Source of the DNA: an uncultured Pelagibacteraceae bacterium
GTDB lineage: Bacteria > Pseudomonadota > Alphaproteobacteria > Pelagibacterales > Pelagibacteraceae
Direction: 5' to 3'
NCBI GenBank assembly: GCA_902541315.1
Contig: CACBQF010000003.1
Span: 50,483-114,482, forward strand
DNA length: 64,000 bases
The notes beneath the pieces are model-generated. The model worked only from the letters and a program-made list of their open reading frames with translations, made no database searches and was not told the DNA's origin. Positions within the stretch are counted from its first letter, which is position 1. Each line of letters starts with the position of its first letter. Of the stretch, positions 9,843-21,001 are shown piece after piece. The position numbers were made by a program, and so were the translations under genes.

Positions 9843-10844
9843 ATGACTCCAATTTATGAAGTTTTAAAAAATAATAATACAACTATAAAGCCTATATGGA
9901 TTATGAGGCAAGCTGGAAGATATTTGCCTGAATTTAGAGAAATTAGAGCTAAAAATCCTGATTTTATAAAACTTTGCTTAAATGAAAATTTATCTGCAGA
10001 AATAACTTTACAGCCATTGAAAAGATTTGATTTAGATGCTGCAATAATTTTTTCAGATATTTTAATGCTACCATATGGACTAAATCAGAAAGTTGAATTT
10101 AAAAAAGGAATTGGACCTATTTTAGGAGATTTAAATTTAGATAATATTCTTAAATTAGATGAAATCGATTTTGTTAAAAAGCTTACACCAGTTTATAAGT
10201 TGGTTAATTTAATTAAAGATAACAATCTTACAAAAAATAAAAATACAATCGGTTTTGTTGGTGCTCCGTGGACCTTACTAGTTTATATGATTAACAAGAA
10301 ATCTCCAAAATTAGGTTTAAAGAGTGATTTTTTTAAAGATGAAAAACTTATAAACAAAACTTTAAAGATTATCGAAAAATTTTTAAAAGTTCATATTAAA
10401 AATCAAGTTGATAGTGGTGCGCAAATCATTCAAATTTTTGATAGTTGGGCTGGACTATTAAGCGAAAAAGACTTTACAAACTATATTTATGAACCCACAA
10501 TTAATATAGTGGAGTATACTAAATCTTTAAATGTACCAGTAATATGTTTTCCTAAAGGTATAAAGAAATTTAAAGACTTTTGTGAAATTGTTAAGCCTAG
10601 TGCTATCTGTATTGATTACGAAGTTGATCCAAAAGAAATTTTAAAAGATATTCAAATTCCTGTTCAAGGTGGTATGGATCCAAAGGTTTTATTAACTGAT
10701 CAAGAAAACTTGAAAAAAGAGGTAAAAAAATATTTGAATATTTTTAAAGATCATCCTTATATATTTAATTTAGGGCACGGAATTTTGCCTGAAACTAATC
10801 CAAAAATGATGGATTATCTTGTAAAAATGGTGAAAGATCATTAA
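9843..10844 (+). CDS. hemE: Uroporphyrinogen decarboxylase
   Basis: PIWIMRQAGRYLPEFRE, GFVGAPWTL, FNLGHGILPET. Confidence 0.98.
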   Translation: MTPIYEVLKNNNTTIKPIWIMRQAGRYLPEFREIRAKNPDFIKLCLNENLSAEITLQPLKRFDLDAAIIFSDILMLPYGLNQKVEFKKGIGPILGDLNLDNILKLDEIDFVKKLTPVYKLVNLIKDNNLTKNKNTIGFVGAPWTLLVYMINKKSPKLGLKSDFFKDEKLINKTLKIIEKFLKVHIKNQVDSGAQIIQIFDSWAGLLSEKDFTNYIYEPTINIVEYTKSLNVPVICFPKGIKKFKDFCEIVKPSAICIDYEVDPKEILKDIQIPVQGGMDPKVLLTDQENLKKEVKKYLNIFKDHPYIFNLGHGILPETNPKMMDYLVKMVKDH

Positions 10845-11843
10845 ATGGAAAATAACAAAAATCATCCACAGGTTAATTTTGGCAAAACTGGAGTTTTAAT
10901 AATTAACCTAGGAACACCTGACTCAACAGGCTGGCTAGATATAAGAAAATATTTGAGGGAATTTTTATCTGATAGAAGAGTAATAGAAGTTAATCCTATA
11001 ATTTGGCAAATCATATTAAATGTTTTTATATTAAACTTGAGGCCTTCAAAAACTGCTAAAGCTTACAAGGAAATTTGGATGAAAAAAGAAAATATATCTC
11101 CATTACTTTACTATACTCGACAACAGGCAAATAAATTATCAAACTTGATATCTGATAAGAATGTTGTTGTGGATTTTGCCATGAGATATGGAAATCCGAG
11201 TATTAGAAGTAAAATAAAAGCTTTACATTCTATGGGTTGTGAAAATTTGGTAGTACTTCCATTATATCCTCAATATGCTGCAGCAACTACAGCCACAGTT
11301 TGTGATGAAGTTTATAGAACACTTATGAAAATGAGGTGGCAACCGTCTATTAAGATTATACCTCATTACGAATCTCACCCTCAATATATAGATGCTTTAG
11401 TAAATTCACTGAATAACAAGATAAAAGAAATAAATTGGAAACCAGATTTAATTTTGACGTCTTACCATGGCATACCACAAAAATATTTCGATAAAGGAGA
11501 TCCGTATCACTGTTATTGTCAAAAAACTACTAGATTGATCTCGGAAAAGTTTAATTCCATAGAGTTTAAAACAACGTTTCAATCAAGATTTGGTCCTCAA
11601 AAATGGCTTGAACCATACACAGACAAAACATTAGAAAAATTACCTAGCGAGGGTAAAAAGAATGTTCTTGCAATATGCCCCGGTTTCTCATCTGATTGTG
11701 TCGAAACTTTAGAGGAAATTCTGATTCAAGGCAAAGAAACCTTTTTAGAGTCAGGTGGTGAAAATTTTGACATGGTTCCATGTTTAAATGATAGTGATGA
11801 TCATATAGCCTTAATAAAATCTTTGGTTCAAAAAAGCCTATAA
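10845..11843 (+). CDS. hemH: Ferrochelatase
   Basis: GVLIINLGTPDS, YPQYAAATTATV, SYHGIPQKY, CPGFSSDCVETLEEI. Confidence 0.98.
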   Translation: MENNKNHPQVNFGKTGVLIINLGTPDSTGWLDIRKYLREFLSDRRVIEVNPIIWQIILNVFILNLRPSKTAKAYKEIWMKKENISPLLYYTRQQANKLSNLISDKNVVVDFAMRYGNPSIRSKIKALHSMGCENLVVLPLYPQYAAATTATVCDEVYRTLMKMRWQPSIKIIPHYESHPQYIDALVNSLNNKIKEINWKPDLILTSYHGIPQKYFDKGDPYHCYCQKTTRLISEKFNSIEFKTTFQSRFGPQKWLEPYTDKTLEKLPSEGKKNVLAICPGFSSDCVETLEEILIQGKETFLESGGENFDMVPCLNDSDDHIALIKSLVQKSL

Positions 11844-11846
11844 TAT

Positions 11847-12281
11847 ATGAATACTTATTTACTCTTCAAATCTTTGCATTTAATAGCGGTTATTTCTTGG
11901 ATGGCAGGACTTTTATATCTTCCAAGAATTTTTGTTTATCATTCTGAAAATAATGATAAGCCAGCAGTCACAGAAGTGTTTAAAGTCATGGAAAAGAAAC
12001 TTTTTTTTTACATAATGACCCCAGCAATGACACTTTCCTGGATATTTGGATTAATATTGATACATGAAATAGGTTTTCAGCAGCTAGCTCAAAGGTGGAT
12101 GATTTTAAAGCTTATTTTTGTGATTGCTTTAACTCTGTATCATTTTTATCTAGGGAGCGTCTTGGGTCAATTTAAATTAGATATTAACAAACATTCTTCC
12201 AAATATTATCGATACATTAACGAAATCCCTACATTATTGCTTATTTTAATCATTTTTATCGTTATTTTTAAACCTATCTAG
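11847..12281 (+). CDS. hemJ: Protoporphyrinogen oxidase HemJ
   Basis: LHLIAVISWMAGLLYLPRIFVYH, WMILKL; downstream of hemE-hemH. Confidence 0.92.
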   Translation: MNTYLLFKSLHLIAVISWMAGLLYLPRIFVYHSENNDKPAVTEVFKVMEKKLFFYIMTPAMTLSWIFGLILIHEIGFQQLAQRWMILKLIFVIALTLYHFYLGSVLGQFKLDINKHSSKYYRYINEIPTLLLILIIFIVIFKPI

Positions 12282-12317
12282 GGTTGAATAATTTAAATTA
12301 GTATATATATTCGAAAT

Positions 12318-12337
12318 ATTATTAAGTCCTTAATAAT
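12318..12337. promoter_or_regulatory. Perfect inverted repeat in rho leader
   Basis: ATTATTAAG-TC-CTTAATAAT, 8 nt upstream of rho ATG (12345). Confidence 0.45.
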
Positions 12338-12344
12338 TTAACTC

Positions 12345-13613
12345 ATGAACATACAAGAACTCAAACTTAAATCGTCTGAACAGTTAATAACTCAAGCTGA
12401 GGAACTTGGCATAGAAAATGCCAGTACTCTGAGAAAGCAAGAAATATTATTTGCTATTTTAAAAAAAGTTGCAGAAAAAGAGGAGATTACAGGAGCAGGA
12501 GTATTGCAGTTACTGCAAGATGGTTTTGGTTTTTTGAGAGCGATGGAGTCAAACTATCTACCAGGACCCGATGATATTTATGTAAGTCCAAGCCAGATTA
12601 GAAAATTTGGATTGAGAACAGGTGATACCGTGGAAGGACCAGTCAGAGCGCCAAAAGAAGGTGAAAGATATTTTGCTTTACTCCAAGTTAGTAAAATTAA
12701 TTTTGAGGAACCGGAAAAATCTCGGCATAAAATAGCATTTGATAACTTAACCCCACTTTACCCAGACAAACAATTGATTATGGAAGTAGAGATTACAAAG
12801 CCAGATAAGAAACAAGATTTAACCCCAAGATTGATTGATTTGGTTAGTCCTATTGGGAAAGGTCAAAGATCAATAATTATTTCTCCACCAAAAGCTGGTA
12901 AAACAATGATCTTACAAAGCATAGCGAATTCAATCGCAAAGAATTATCCTGAGTGTTATTTAATTGTTTTGCTTATTGATGAAAGACCAGAAGAAGTGAC
13001 TGATATGCAAAGAACTGTGAAGGGAGAAGTGATAAGCTCAACTTTTGACGAACCTGCACAGCGTCATGTTGCTGTCGCAGAAATGGTCATCGAAAAAGCA
13101 AAAAGACTAACAGAACATAAAAAAGATGTTGTAATATTATTGGACTCAATTACTAGATTAGGAAGGGCTTATAACGCAGTAATACCAAGTTCAGGAAAAG
13201 TTTTAACCGGAGGTGTTGATGCTAATGCTCTTCAAAGACCAAAAAGATTTTTTGGTGCTGCTAGAAATATTGAAGAAGGCGGATCATTAACGATAATATC
13301 CACAGCTTTAATAGATACTGGAAGCAGAATGGATGAGGTTATTTTTGAGGAGTTTAAAGGTACAGGTAACAGTGAAACAGTTCTAGATCGAAAAATCGCT
13401 GATAAAAGAATTTACCCAGCAATTGATATAACTAAGTCAGGAACAAGACGAGAAGAATTGCTTTTTGATAAAAATGATCTTCAAAAAATGAATGTTTTAA
13501 GAAGAATAATTGCTCCAATGGGAACAATGGATGCAATTGAATTCATTAGTTCAAAATTAAAAGATACAAAAAATAATTCTGAGTTCTTTAATTCTATGAA
13601 CAAACCCTCTTAA
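12345..13613 (+). CDS. rho: Transcription termination factor Rho
   Basis: [48 protein letters not shown]. Confidence 0.99.
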   Translation: MNIQELKLKSSEQLITQAEELGIENASTLRKQEILFAILKKVAEKEEITGAGVLQLLQDGFGFLRAMESNYLPGPDDIYVSPSQIRKFGLRTGDTVEGPVRAPKEGERYFALLQVSKINFEEPEKSRHKIAFDNLTPLYPDKQLIMEVEITKPDKKQDLTPRLIDLVSPIGKGQRSIIISPPKAGKTMILQSIANSIAKNYPECYLIVLLIDERPEEVTDMQRTVKGEVISSTFDEPAQRHVAVAEMVIEKAKRLTEHKKDVVILLDSITRLGRAYNAVIPSSGKVLTGGVDANALQRPKRFFGAARNIEEGGSLTIISTALIDTGSRMDEVIFEEFKGTGNSETVLDRKIADKRIYPAIDITKSGTRREELLFDKNDLQKMNVLRRIIAPMGTMDAIEFISSKLKDTKNNSEFFNSMNKPS

Positions 13614-13706
13614 ATTAATCTATTTGAAGGATCATCTTTACCTTTAATTTAAAGTTTACATTATTAAAAGTTTACTTTGTACTAACTTGTAATATATTTT
13701 CACACT

Positions 13707-15389
13707 ATGAGTAAGCAAACAGTGAACTTCTTAGAATTATTTAAAAAGAAAAAGTATTCTACAATAATTTCTATTATCGAAGACAAACTTAATGAAAATC
13801 AAAGAACACCTGGAATGTTAAATTTAAAGGGTGTTTGTAGAATGATGTTAAGTAAATCAAATGACACGATAAAACTTGCCATTGATGATTTTAGAAATTC
13901 TTACCACAAAGAAACCAATAAGAAAAAGTCGATAGAACAGATTAAAAATTTAATTAATGCCTCAGTGATTTTTTTTGATAACGAATTTACAAAAAATGAA
14001 AATGCACTAAATGGTAATTTCTTTCAGGAAATAAATTCTATTTATGATGAAAATAAAGCATTATTTGAAAATAACTTAGATCTTATGAAAACAATTCTAA
14101 AAGTGTTTAAACGAACATCTAATGTCAAAAATATTGTAAAATATCTTGAAAAAATTATTCAATTAGACCCAGACCCAGATGCAATTGCATCTTATAACTA
14201 CTTTAACAATTATTTGTATGATTGGTCACAATCTGATTTTTTAGATAATGCAAAAAAACTTAATGGCAAGTTATCTTTATATAATTCCAATGAGTTAATT
14301 AATTTAAAAACAAAAAAAGATAATAAAATAAATCTAGGTTTTGTCTCATCAGATATTAGATCTAAACACTCGGTGACATACTTTTTGAGATCAGTCATGT
14401 CTAAATATAATAATAATTCGTTTAAAATTTTTTTATATCACAATCATAACGTAGAGGACGATACTACAAAAGAATTTGAAAATTATGCTTCAAAAACGCA
14501 ACGAATTTCTAAGTTAAAAGATCAAGAGGTTATTAATATGGTTAGAAAAGATGGGATTGATATAATTGTAGATTTAAATGGTTTTTCTTCAAACCACCGA
14601 CTTGCTTTATTTAAAAACCGATTAGCACCAATACAAATTTTATGGTGTGGATATACGAATACAATTGGATTGAAAGAAATGGATTATTTAATAGTGGATA
14701 AAAATTTGATCAAACCTACAGAAGAAAATTTATATAATGAGAAAGTAATTTATTTACCAAGTATTTGGAATTGTCACTCTGGTTATAAACATGACAGAAA
14801 GGAAAATGACACTCCCTCAAAAAAAAATAAATTTATTACATTTGGGTCATTCAATAATTTTAAAAAGATTAATGATGAAGTTATTGAGGTTTGGTCTCAA
14901 ATATTAAAAAAAGTTAAAAACTCAAGATTAATGTTAAAAACTTCTGTAGCCACATCCCAGGAACTTTATGAGGAAAAATTTAAGAAACTGGGTGTATTGA
15001 GTTCAATTACTTTTTTAAAATATAACAAAAATTTTGATGATCATCTTAATGAATATAAAAAAATTGATATTGCTTTAGATACTTTTCCTTGGAATGGAGT
15101 TACAACTTCATTTGAAGCGATTTGGATGAATGTTCCAGTAATTGTTATGGATGGATATAACTTTAATTCAAGATGTGGCTCTTCTATAAATAAAAATTTA
15201 AATCTAACAAGTTTGATTGGAAAAAATAAAGAGGATTATGTAAATAAAGCTGTGAGTTTAGCACAAAATCGACAGATGCTCTTAAATATAAGAAAAGATC
15301 TTTTTAAAAATGCTATGAAATCACCTCTTTTTGACCAGTCAAAATTTTCTAAAGACTTCTTTTCTTCGTTAGAGAAAATATATAATTAG
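13707..15389 (+). CDS. TPR/O-GlcNAc-transferase-like glycosyltransferase (GT41/SPINDLY-type C-terminus)
   Basis: INLGFVSSDIRSKHSV, IIVDLNGFSSNHRLALFKNRLAPIQILWCGYTNTIG, FGSFNNFKKI, ALDTFPWNGVTTSFEAIWMNVPVIVM. Confidence 0.88.
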   Translation: MSKQTVNFLELFKKKKYSTIISIIEDKLNENQRTPGMLNLKGVCRMMLSKSNDTIKLAIDDFRNSYHKETNKKKSIEQIKNLINASVIFFDNEFTKNENALNGNFFQEINSIYDENKALFENNLDLMKTILKVFKRTSNVKNIVKYLEKIIQLDPDPDAIASYNYFNNYLYDWSQSDFLDNAKKLNGKLSLYNSNELINLKTKKDNKINLGFVSSDIRSKHSVTYFLRSVMSKYNNNSFKIFLYHNHNVEDDTTKEFENYASKTQRISKLKDQEVINMVRKDGIDIIVDLNGFSSNHRLALFKNRLAPIQILWCGYTNTIGLKEMDYLIVDKNLIKPTEENLYNEKVIYLPSIWNCHSGYKHDRKENDTPSKKNKFITFGSFNNFKKINDEVIEVWSQILKKVKNSRLMLKTSVATSQELYEEKFKKLGVLSSITFLKYNKNFDDHLNEYKKIDIALDTFPWNGVTTSFEAIWMNVPVIVMDGYNFNSRCGSSINKNLNLTSLIGKNKEDYVNKAVSLAQNRQMLLNIRKDLFKNAMKSPLFDQSKFSKDFFSSLEKIYN

Positions 15390-15401
15390 TTAGCCACCAT
15401 T

Positions 15402-16733
15402 ATGACAATTTATGCATTATCGACAGGACCGGGTATCTCTGGGGTTGCTATAATAAGGATTTCAGGACCGCAGTCTTCCAAAGTTATTAAAAAACTTACT
15501 GATAATGAATTACCGCTGCCTAGAGTGGCAACTTTAAGGAAAATAAATAATGTCAATACTTCTGAGCTTATTGATGAAGCAATAATTTTATGGTTTCCTG
15601 GGCCTGAGAGCTACACAGGAGAGGATATGGCCGAAATCCATGTTCACGGTGGAAAGGCTGTAATCAGGGCTGTTCAAGATGAGATTTCGAAAGTAGAAAA
15701 TTGTAGATTAGCTGAGCCGGGGGAATTTACAAAACTTGCTTTTCAAAATGGAAAAATAAATTTGCTTAAAGCTGAAAGTATTGCAGATTTGATCTCCGCA
15801 GAGACAGAAATACAGAGATTACAAGCAGTAAAAATAATGAAAGGAAAATCTTCTGAAAAATTTAATAAGTTGAGAGAAAAACTTTTAAAAATCTTATCAT
15901 TTATTGAGGCAAAAATAGATTTCCCTGAGGAAGACTTACCTGAAAATAATTTGAATAAAATTAAACGAGATTCTTCCGATGTTTTAGAGAAGATAAATAA
16001 AATTTTAAATGACCAAAAAGTTGGTGAAATAATACGTGAAGGGTTTAAAATTGCGATCGTTGGGCCAACCAATGCAGGCAAATCAAGTTTATTAAATAAT
16101 TTATCTAATAGAGAAGTGGCTATAGTATCTGAGACCGCTGGCACAACACGAGATGTTATAGAAGTTCATCTAAATTTAGATGGATATCCAGTTATTATTT
16201 CAGATACTGCGGGCATTAGAGATTCAAAAGATGAAATTGAAAAAAAAGGAATTAAGTTATCACTTAAAAAAGCAGAAAATGCCGATTTAAAATTGGTCGT
16301 GGTTGATGCTAAAAGTGCTGATTTTAGTGGTTTTTTGAATGATTTATTAAAAAAAGATGCAATTCTAGTTATTAACAAATCAGATTTGTTGAAGGATAAA
16401 TTAGATCCTGAAGTTTCTAAGTTTAATCATGTTTTGATTTCACTTAAAAATAATTTAAATATAGATAAATTAATTTCTAAAATAAAAAATAACTTAGAAA
16501 AAAAATTTATATCAGAGGAAGATATTTTAATTACAAGAGAGAGGCATAGACAACATTTGTTACACTGTGTTGAGCATTTAAAAAATTTTTTAGATAAAAA
16601 TGATAAAAAAGATTTTGATAAAGGAGCTGAGGACTTGAGGTTAGCTACTAGAGAATTAGGTATGATTGTTGGTAAAGTTGATACAGAAGAGATATTAGGC
16701 AGTATTTTCAACGATTTTTGTATTGGAAAATAA
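15402..16733 (+). CDS. mnmE: tRNA modification GTPase MnmE
   Basis: TIYALSTGPGISGVAIIRISGP, VHGGKAVI, GPTNAGKSSLLN, C-terminal FNDFCIGK. Confidence 0.98.
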   Translation: MTIYALSTGPGISGVAIIRISGPQSSKVIKKLTDNELPLPRVATLRKINNVNTSELIDEAIILWFPGPESYTGEDMAEIHVHGGKAVIRAVQDEISKVENCRLAEPGEFTKLAFQNGKINLLKAESIADLISAETEIQRLQAVKIMKGKSSEKFNKLREKLLKILSFIEAKIDFPEEDLPENNLNKIKRDSSDVLEKINKILNDQKVGEIIREGFKIAIVGPTNAGKSSLLNNLSNREVAIVSETAGTTRDVIEVHLNLDGYPVIISDTAGIRDSKDEIEKKGIKLSLKKAENADLKLVVVDAKSADFSGFLNDLLKKDAILVINKSDLLKDKLDPEVSKFNHVLISLKNNLNIDKLISKIKNNLEKKFISEEDILITRERHRQHLLHCVEHLKNFLDKNDKKDFDKGAEDLRLATRELGMIVGKVDTEEILGSIFNDFCIGK

Positions 16734-16849
16734 TACTTGTTTTATGTGACTTTTAGCTAGTTTTTATTTATTTTTCGTTGATAAATAATTCTTTCTTAAG
16801 AAAAAAATAGAAATCTTGTAAATATAATAATCGCATATAAATTTAATCC

Positions 16850-18721
16850 ATGAAAAAAAATTTAAAGTTTGAAGTAATTGTTATTGGTGGTGGTCACGCA
16901 GGGTGTGAAGCTGCAGCGGCTTCAGCAAGGCTTGGTGTAGATACTGCTTTATTTACACATAACAAAAATACAATTGGAGAAATGTCCTGCAATCCGGCTA
17001 TAGGTGGTTTAGGTAAAGGTCACTTAGTCAGAGAAATTGACGCTTTAGATGGTGTCATGGGTGAAGTAGCTGACAAATCTGGAATACAATTTAGATTATT
17101 GAATAGAAGCAGAGGACCTGCAGTTAGAGGACCCCGAACTCAATCTGATAGATCATTATATCGCAAATATATGCAAGAAAAACTTGTAAACTATTGTAAT
17201 TTAAGCATTTTTTCTGACCCAGTAATAGAATTTATTTTTGAGAATAATCTAATAAGTGGATTTATAACGTTAAATGGTAACAAAGTGAGTTGTAACAAGT
17301 TAATCTTAACAACAGGCACTTTTTTGAATGGTTTGATACATATAGGGGATGAAAGAACTCCTGCTGGACGATATAATGAAAAACCGAGTACCGGCTTAAG
17401 CGAACAGTTAGAAAAGTATAATTTCAAAATCGGAAGATTAAAAACAGGAACACCCCCTAGGTTAGATTCTAGAACAATTAATTTTGAAAATTTGGAAAAA
17501 CAGTTTGCCGATGAAGACCCATATTTTTTTTCTTTTCTGACCAAAAAAAATCTTAACAAACAAGTGTCTTGTTCCATGACTTATACTAATGAGAGAGTTC
17601 ATAAAATAATCGAAAAAAATTTATCTAAAAGTGCAATGTATTCTGGAAGTATACAAGGCGTGGGTCCGAGATATTGTCCCTCTATTGAGGATAAAATAGT
17701 AAAATTCGCTGATAAAACAAGACATCAAATATTTTTAGAGCCTGAGGGTTTAAATGATCATACTATTTACCCCAATGGTATATCTACATCTCTACCTGAA
17801 GTTGTTCAATGTGAAATACTAAACAATATCAATGGTTTAGAGAATGTAAAAGTAATAAGACCTGGATACGCTATAGAATACGACTATATTGACCCAAGAG
17901 AGCTCTTTCTAACACTGGAGACAAAAAAAATAAGAAATCTTTATCTTGCTGGTCAAATCAATGGAACTACAGGTTATGAGGAAGCAGCTGCTCAGGGTCT
18001 TATAGCGGGGATAAATGCTGCTCTATCTCAAAAGAATATGGAACCTTTTATATTAGATAGATCAGATGCTTATATTGGTGTTATGATAGATGATTTAGTT
18101 ACAAAAGGTGTTGCTGAGCCTTATAGAATGTTTACATCTCGAGCAGAATATAGATTAAGTCTTAGGTCAGATAATGCGGATCTAAGGCTAACTAATAAAG
18201 GGATTAAAATTGGTTTAATTACAGATAATAGAAAAGAACTTTTTGAGGACAAATTTAATAAATTAAGCAAAATATCATTACAAATGTCTAATTTAAATAT
18301 TTCACCTTCAAAGGCAGATAAATTTGGTATAAAAATAGCTAAAGACGGTGTTTTTAGATCAGCAGAGGAAATTCTTACCCAAAAAAGTGTTGATATGAAA
18401 AAAGTAAGGAATATTTGGCCTGAAATCTTAGATTATGGGAAAGAAATTGATGAGCAGATTGAGATCAACTCTCATTACAGAGGATATTTGATGAAACAAA
18501 AGGCTGATATTTTAGCTTTTAAGCGAGATGAGAATTTATTAATACCAGAGAATATAGATTATGATCAATTTTCAGGCCTTTCTAATGAGGTAAAAGCTAA
18601 ATTTAAGGAAGTAAGGCCCAAAACTATGGGCCAGGCCTTAAGAATTGATGGAATAACTCCTGCAGCCGTATATATTTTGTTGTCACACGTCAAAAGAAAG
18701 TCTATTAAGCATATAGCTTAA
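16850..18721 (+). CDS. mnmG: tRNA uridine-5-carboxymethylaminomethyl modification enzyme MnmG
   Basis: [43 protein letters not shown]. Confidence 0.99.
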   Translation: MKKNLKFEVIVIGGGHAGCEAAAASARLGVDTALFTHNKNTIGEMSCNPAIGGLGKGHLVREIDALDGVMGEVADKSGIQFRLLNRSRGPAVRGPRTQSDRSLYRKYMQEKLVNYCNLSIFSDPVIEFIFENNLISGFITLNGNKVSCNKLILTTGTFLNGLIHIGDERTPAGRYNEKPSTGLSEQLEKYNFKIGRLKTGTPPRLDSRTINFENLEKQFADEDPYFFSFLTKKNLNKQVSCSMTYTNERVHKIIEKNLSKSAMYSGSIQGVGPRYCPSIEDKIVKFADKTRHQIFLEPEGLNDHTIYPNGISTSLPEVVQCEILNNINGLENVKVIRPGYAIEYDYIDPRELFLTLETKKIRNLYLAGQINGTTGYEEAAAQGLIAGINAALSQKNMEPFILDRSDAYIGVMIDDLVTKGVAEPYRMFTSRAEYRLSLRSDNADLRLTNKGIKIGLITDNRKELFEDKFNKLSKISLQMSNLNISPSKADKFGIKIAKDGVFRSAEEILTQKSVDMKKVRNIWPEILDYGKEIDEQIEINSHYRGYLMKQKADILAFKRDENLLIPENIDYDQFSGLSNEVKAKFKEVRPKTMGQALRIDGITPAAVYILLSHVKRKSIKHIA

Positions 18722-19368
18722 TGGATAACTTGATTTTAAATTCTTATTCCAAAATCTCCAATTTGAATGTTTCACGTGAAACTTGTAATGAGCTCGAGAG
18801 CTTAATTTCAATGATACAGGAGAAAAATCAAGAAATTAACATTATAAGCAAAAAAACATATGAAAAAGAGGCAATAAGAGAGCGGCATATAGTAGATTCA
18901 GCGCAAATTATTGATTTTGTTGATTTAAATAGCAATACAACCTCAGATTTAGGTTCTGGAGGAGGTATGCCTGGGTTAATTATAGCTATAGTGATGAAAA
19001 ACATAAAAAATAACATGAAAGTAAACCTTTATGAAAAAAGTTACCACAAATGTGTTTTCTTAAGGGAAGTTTCAAAAAAATTAAATTTAAATACAGAAAT
19101 AATTCAGGAAGATATTTTTTCTCTTAAAAATATTGAAACTGGAACAATAATGTCAAGGGCTTTTAAGCCAATGCCAGTGATTTTAAACTTGGTTAATGAA
19201 AATTTTAAAAAATATAAAAATATTATTTTTTTTATGGGAAGTAGTGGAAGAAAAATTCTTAATGAAACACTTCAAGAGTGGGATTTAGATTATGAAGAAA
19301 AAAAAAGTTTAACTAACAACGACTCGTTTATACTAAATATCAAAAAAATTAAAAAAAAAATTTCATGA
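18721..19368 (+). CDS. rsmG: 16S rRNA (guanine527-N7)-methyltransferase RsmG
   Basis: NVSRETCNEL, DLGSGGGMPGLIIAI; mnmG-rsmG-parA-parB synteny. Confidence 0.96.
   Translation: MDNLILNSYSKISNLNVSRETCNELESLISMIQEKNQEINIISKKTYEKEAIRERHIVDSAQIIDFVDLNSNTTSDLGSGGGMPGLIIAIVMKNIKNNMKVNLYEKSYHKCVFLREVSKKLNLNTEIIQEDIFSLKNIETGTIMSRAFKPMPVILNLVNENFKKYKNIIFFMGSSGRKILNETLQEWDLDYEEKKSLTNNDSFILNIKKIKKKIS
18768..18783. promoter_or_regulatory. parS: parS centromere site inside rsmG 5' end
   Basis: TGTTTCACGTGAAACt: 15/16 match to TGTTTCACGTGAAACA, just upstream of parAB. Confidence 0.92.
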
Positions 19369-20159
19369 AAATAATTTCGATTATAAATCAAAAGGGTGGG
19401 GTTGGAAAAACAACAACAGTTATCAATTTGGCATCGGCGTTATCTCAACTTGGTAAAAAAATTTTGGTAATTGATCTAGACCCTCAAGGGAATGCTACTA
19501 CAGGATTGGGATTATCCAATAATTCTCAATCTGATCAAACAATTTATGGAATTCTTAATGGGACAATGTCGATTTCAAACGTAATCAAAAAAACAAACTT
19601 TCAAAATCTTGATTTAATATCATCCAACGTGGATCTTTCTGGATTAGAAGTTGAGACCGCTGGTGATAGTGATAGAGCCTTTATACTTAAGGCCAAATTA
19701 ACTGCATATCTAAATGATTCTAGAGGATTATATGATTATATTCTCATAGATTGCCCTCCTTCTTTGAGTCTTCTGACTGTAATGGCTTTGGTATCATCTA
19801 ACTCACTTCTTGTACCATTACAAACAGAATTTTTTGCTTTAGAAGGACTTACACAGCTTATGAAGACTATTGAGAGGATTAAAACTAATTTGAATCCTGA
19901 ATTGGTGATTCAAGGCATACTTTTAACTATGTACGATAGAAGAAATAAACTTTCGTCACAGGTTGAACAAGAAGCGAGAGATTATTTCAAAGATAAAGTT
20001 TACCAAACAGTGATACCTCGAAATGTAAGATTATCAGAGGCACCATCTCATGGTATTCCAGTATTGATTTATGACAAGAATTGCCCAGGAAGTAAATCAT
20101 ACTATAGTTTCACAGATGAGTTCATGGCACAAGAAAATAAAGTTGGGAGTGCCGCATAA
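19365..20159 (+). CDS. parA: Chromosome partitioning ATPase ParA
   Basis: ISIINQKGGVGKTTTVINLA deviant Walker A; followed by parB. Confidence 0.98.
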   Translation: MKIISIINQKGGVGKTTTVINLASALSQLGKKILVIDLDPQGNATTGLGLSNNSQSDQTIYGILNGTMSISNVIKKTNFQNLDLISSNVDLSGLEVETAGDSDRAFILKAKLTAYLNDSRGLYDYILIDCPPSLSLLTVMALVSSNSLLVPLQTEFFALEGLTQLMKTIERIKTNLNPELVIQGILLTMYDRRNKLSSQVEQEARDYFKDKVYQTVIPRNVRLSEAPSHGIPVLIYDKNCPGSKSYYSFTDEFMAQENKVGSAA

Positions 20160-21001
20160 TGAATAAAATAAAAAAAGGGTTGGGCAGAGGTTTATCTTCT
20201 TTAATCGGCGAAACCAAAGTTGAGAAAAAAACTAATAATCTTAGTTTAGCCGAAATAGTTCCAAACAAATATCAACCAAGAAAAAACTTCGATAAGGAAA
20301 ATTTAAATGATTTAATTAATTCAATAAAAGAACGGGGTGTTATTCAGCCAATTATAGTTAGAAAATCTAATACGGATAACTCTAAATACGAAATTATAGC
20401 TGGAGAAAGAAGGTGGTTAGCAGCTCAGAAGGCCGGATTACACGATATTCCAGTAGTTGTAACAGATGCTGATGATTTAAAATCTTTGGAATTTGCGATT
20501 GTTGAAAATGTTCAGAGACATGACCTAAATCCCCTAGAGGAAGCACAAGGCTATAAAAGATTGATAGATGAATTTGCATATGATCAAGATAAAGTATCAA
20601 AATTTATAGGTAAAAGCAGAAGCTACATTTCAAATTCATTAAGATTACTTAATTTACCAAAAGAAGTTCTAGATTTTGTAGAACAAAAAAAGATTACCGC
20701 TGGTCATGCAAAGATATTAGTAGGATTAGATAATGCTGTATTTCTAGCAAATAGATTTATTGAAAAAAAATTATCTGTTAGACAAGCAGAAAATTTAGTT
20801 AAAATATTTAGAAAAACTAAAAGAAACACCTCTACTAAAGTGGATTCAAATATCCGAGATTTAGAAAATTCTATATCTGAAAAAATCGGTCTTAGTGTTT
20901 CTATTAAAAATAATAAAAAAAATAAAGGCTCAATATCATTTTATTACAAAGAGCTTGATCAACTAAACAAGATAATTGATATAATTAAATCTGGATATTA
21001 G
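20159..21001 (+). CDS. parB: Chromosome partitioning protein ParB
   Basis: GLGRGLSSLIGE, IVPNKYQPRKNF, IAGERRWLAA, ENVQRHDLNPLEEA. Confidence 0.98.
   Translation: MNKIKKGLGRGLSSLIGETKVEKKTNNLSLAEIVPNKYQPRKNFDKENLNDLINSIKERGVIQPIIVRKSNTDNSKYEIIAGERRWLAAQKAGLHDIPVVVTDADDLKSLEFAIVENVQRHDLNPLEEAQGYKRLIDEFAYDQDKVSKFIGKSRSYISNSLRLLNLPKEVLDFVEQKKITAGHAKILVGLDNAVFLANRFIEKKLSVRQAENLVKIFRKTKRNTSTKVDSNIRDLENSISEKIGLSVSIKNNKKNKGSISFYYKELDQLNKIIDIIKSGY

Noticed and set aside
15743-16711. Three minus-strand ORFs opposite mnmE
   Set aside because: Consecutive antisense shadows of mnmE; no start/RBS support.
16792-16805. TTTCTTAAGAAA palindrome between mnmE and mnmG considered as terminator or operator
   Set aside because: Short AT-rich palindrome with no GC-rich stem or T-tract; chance likely.
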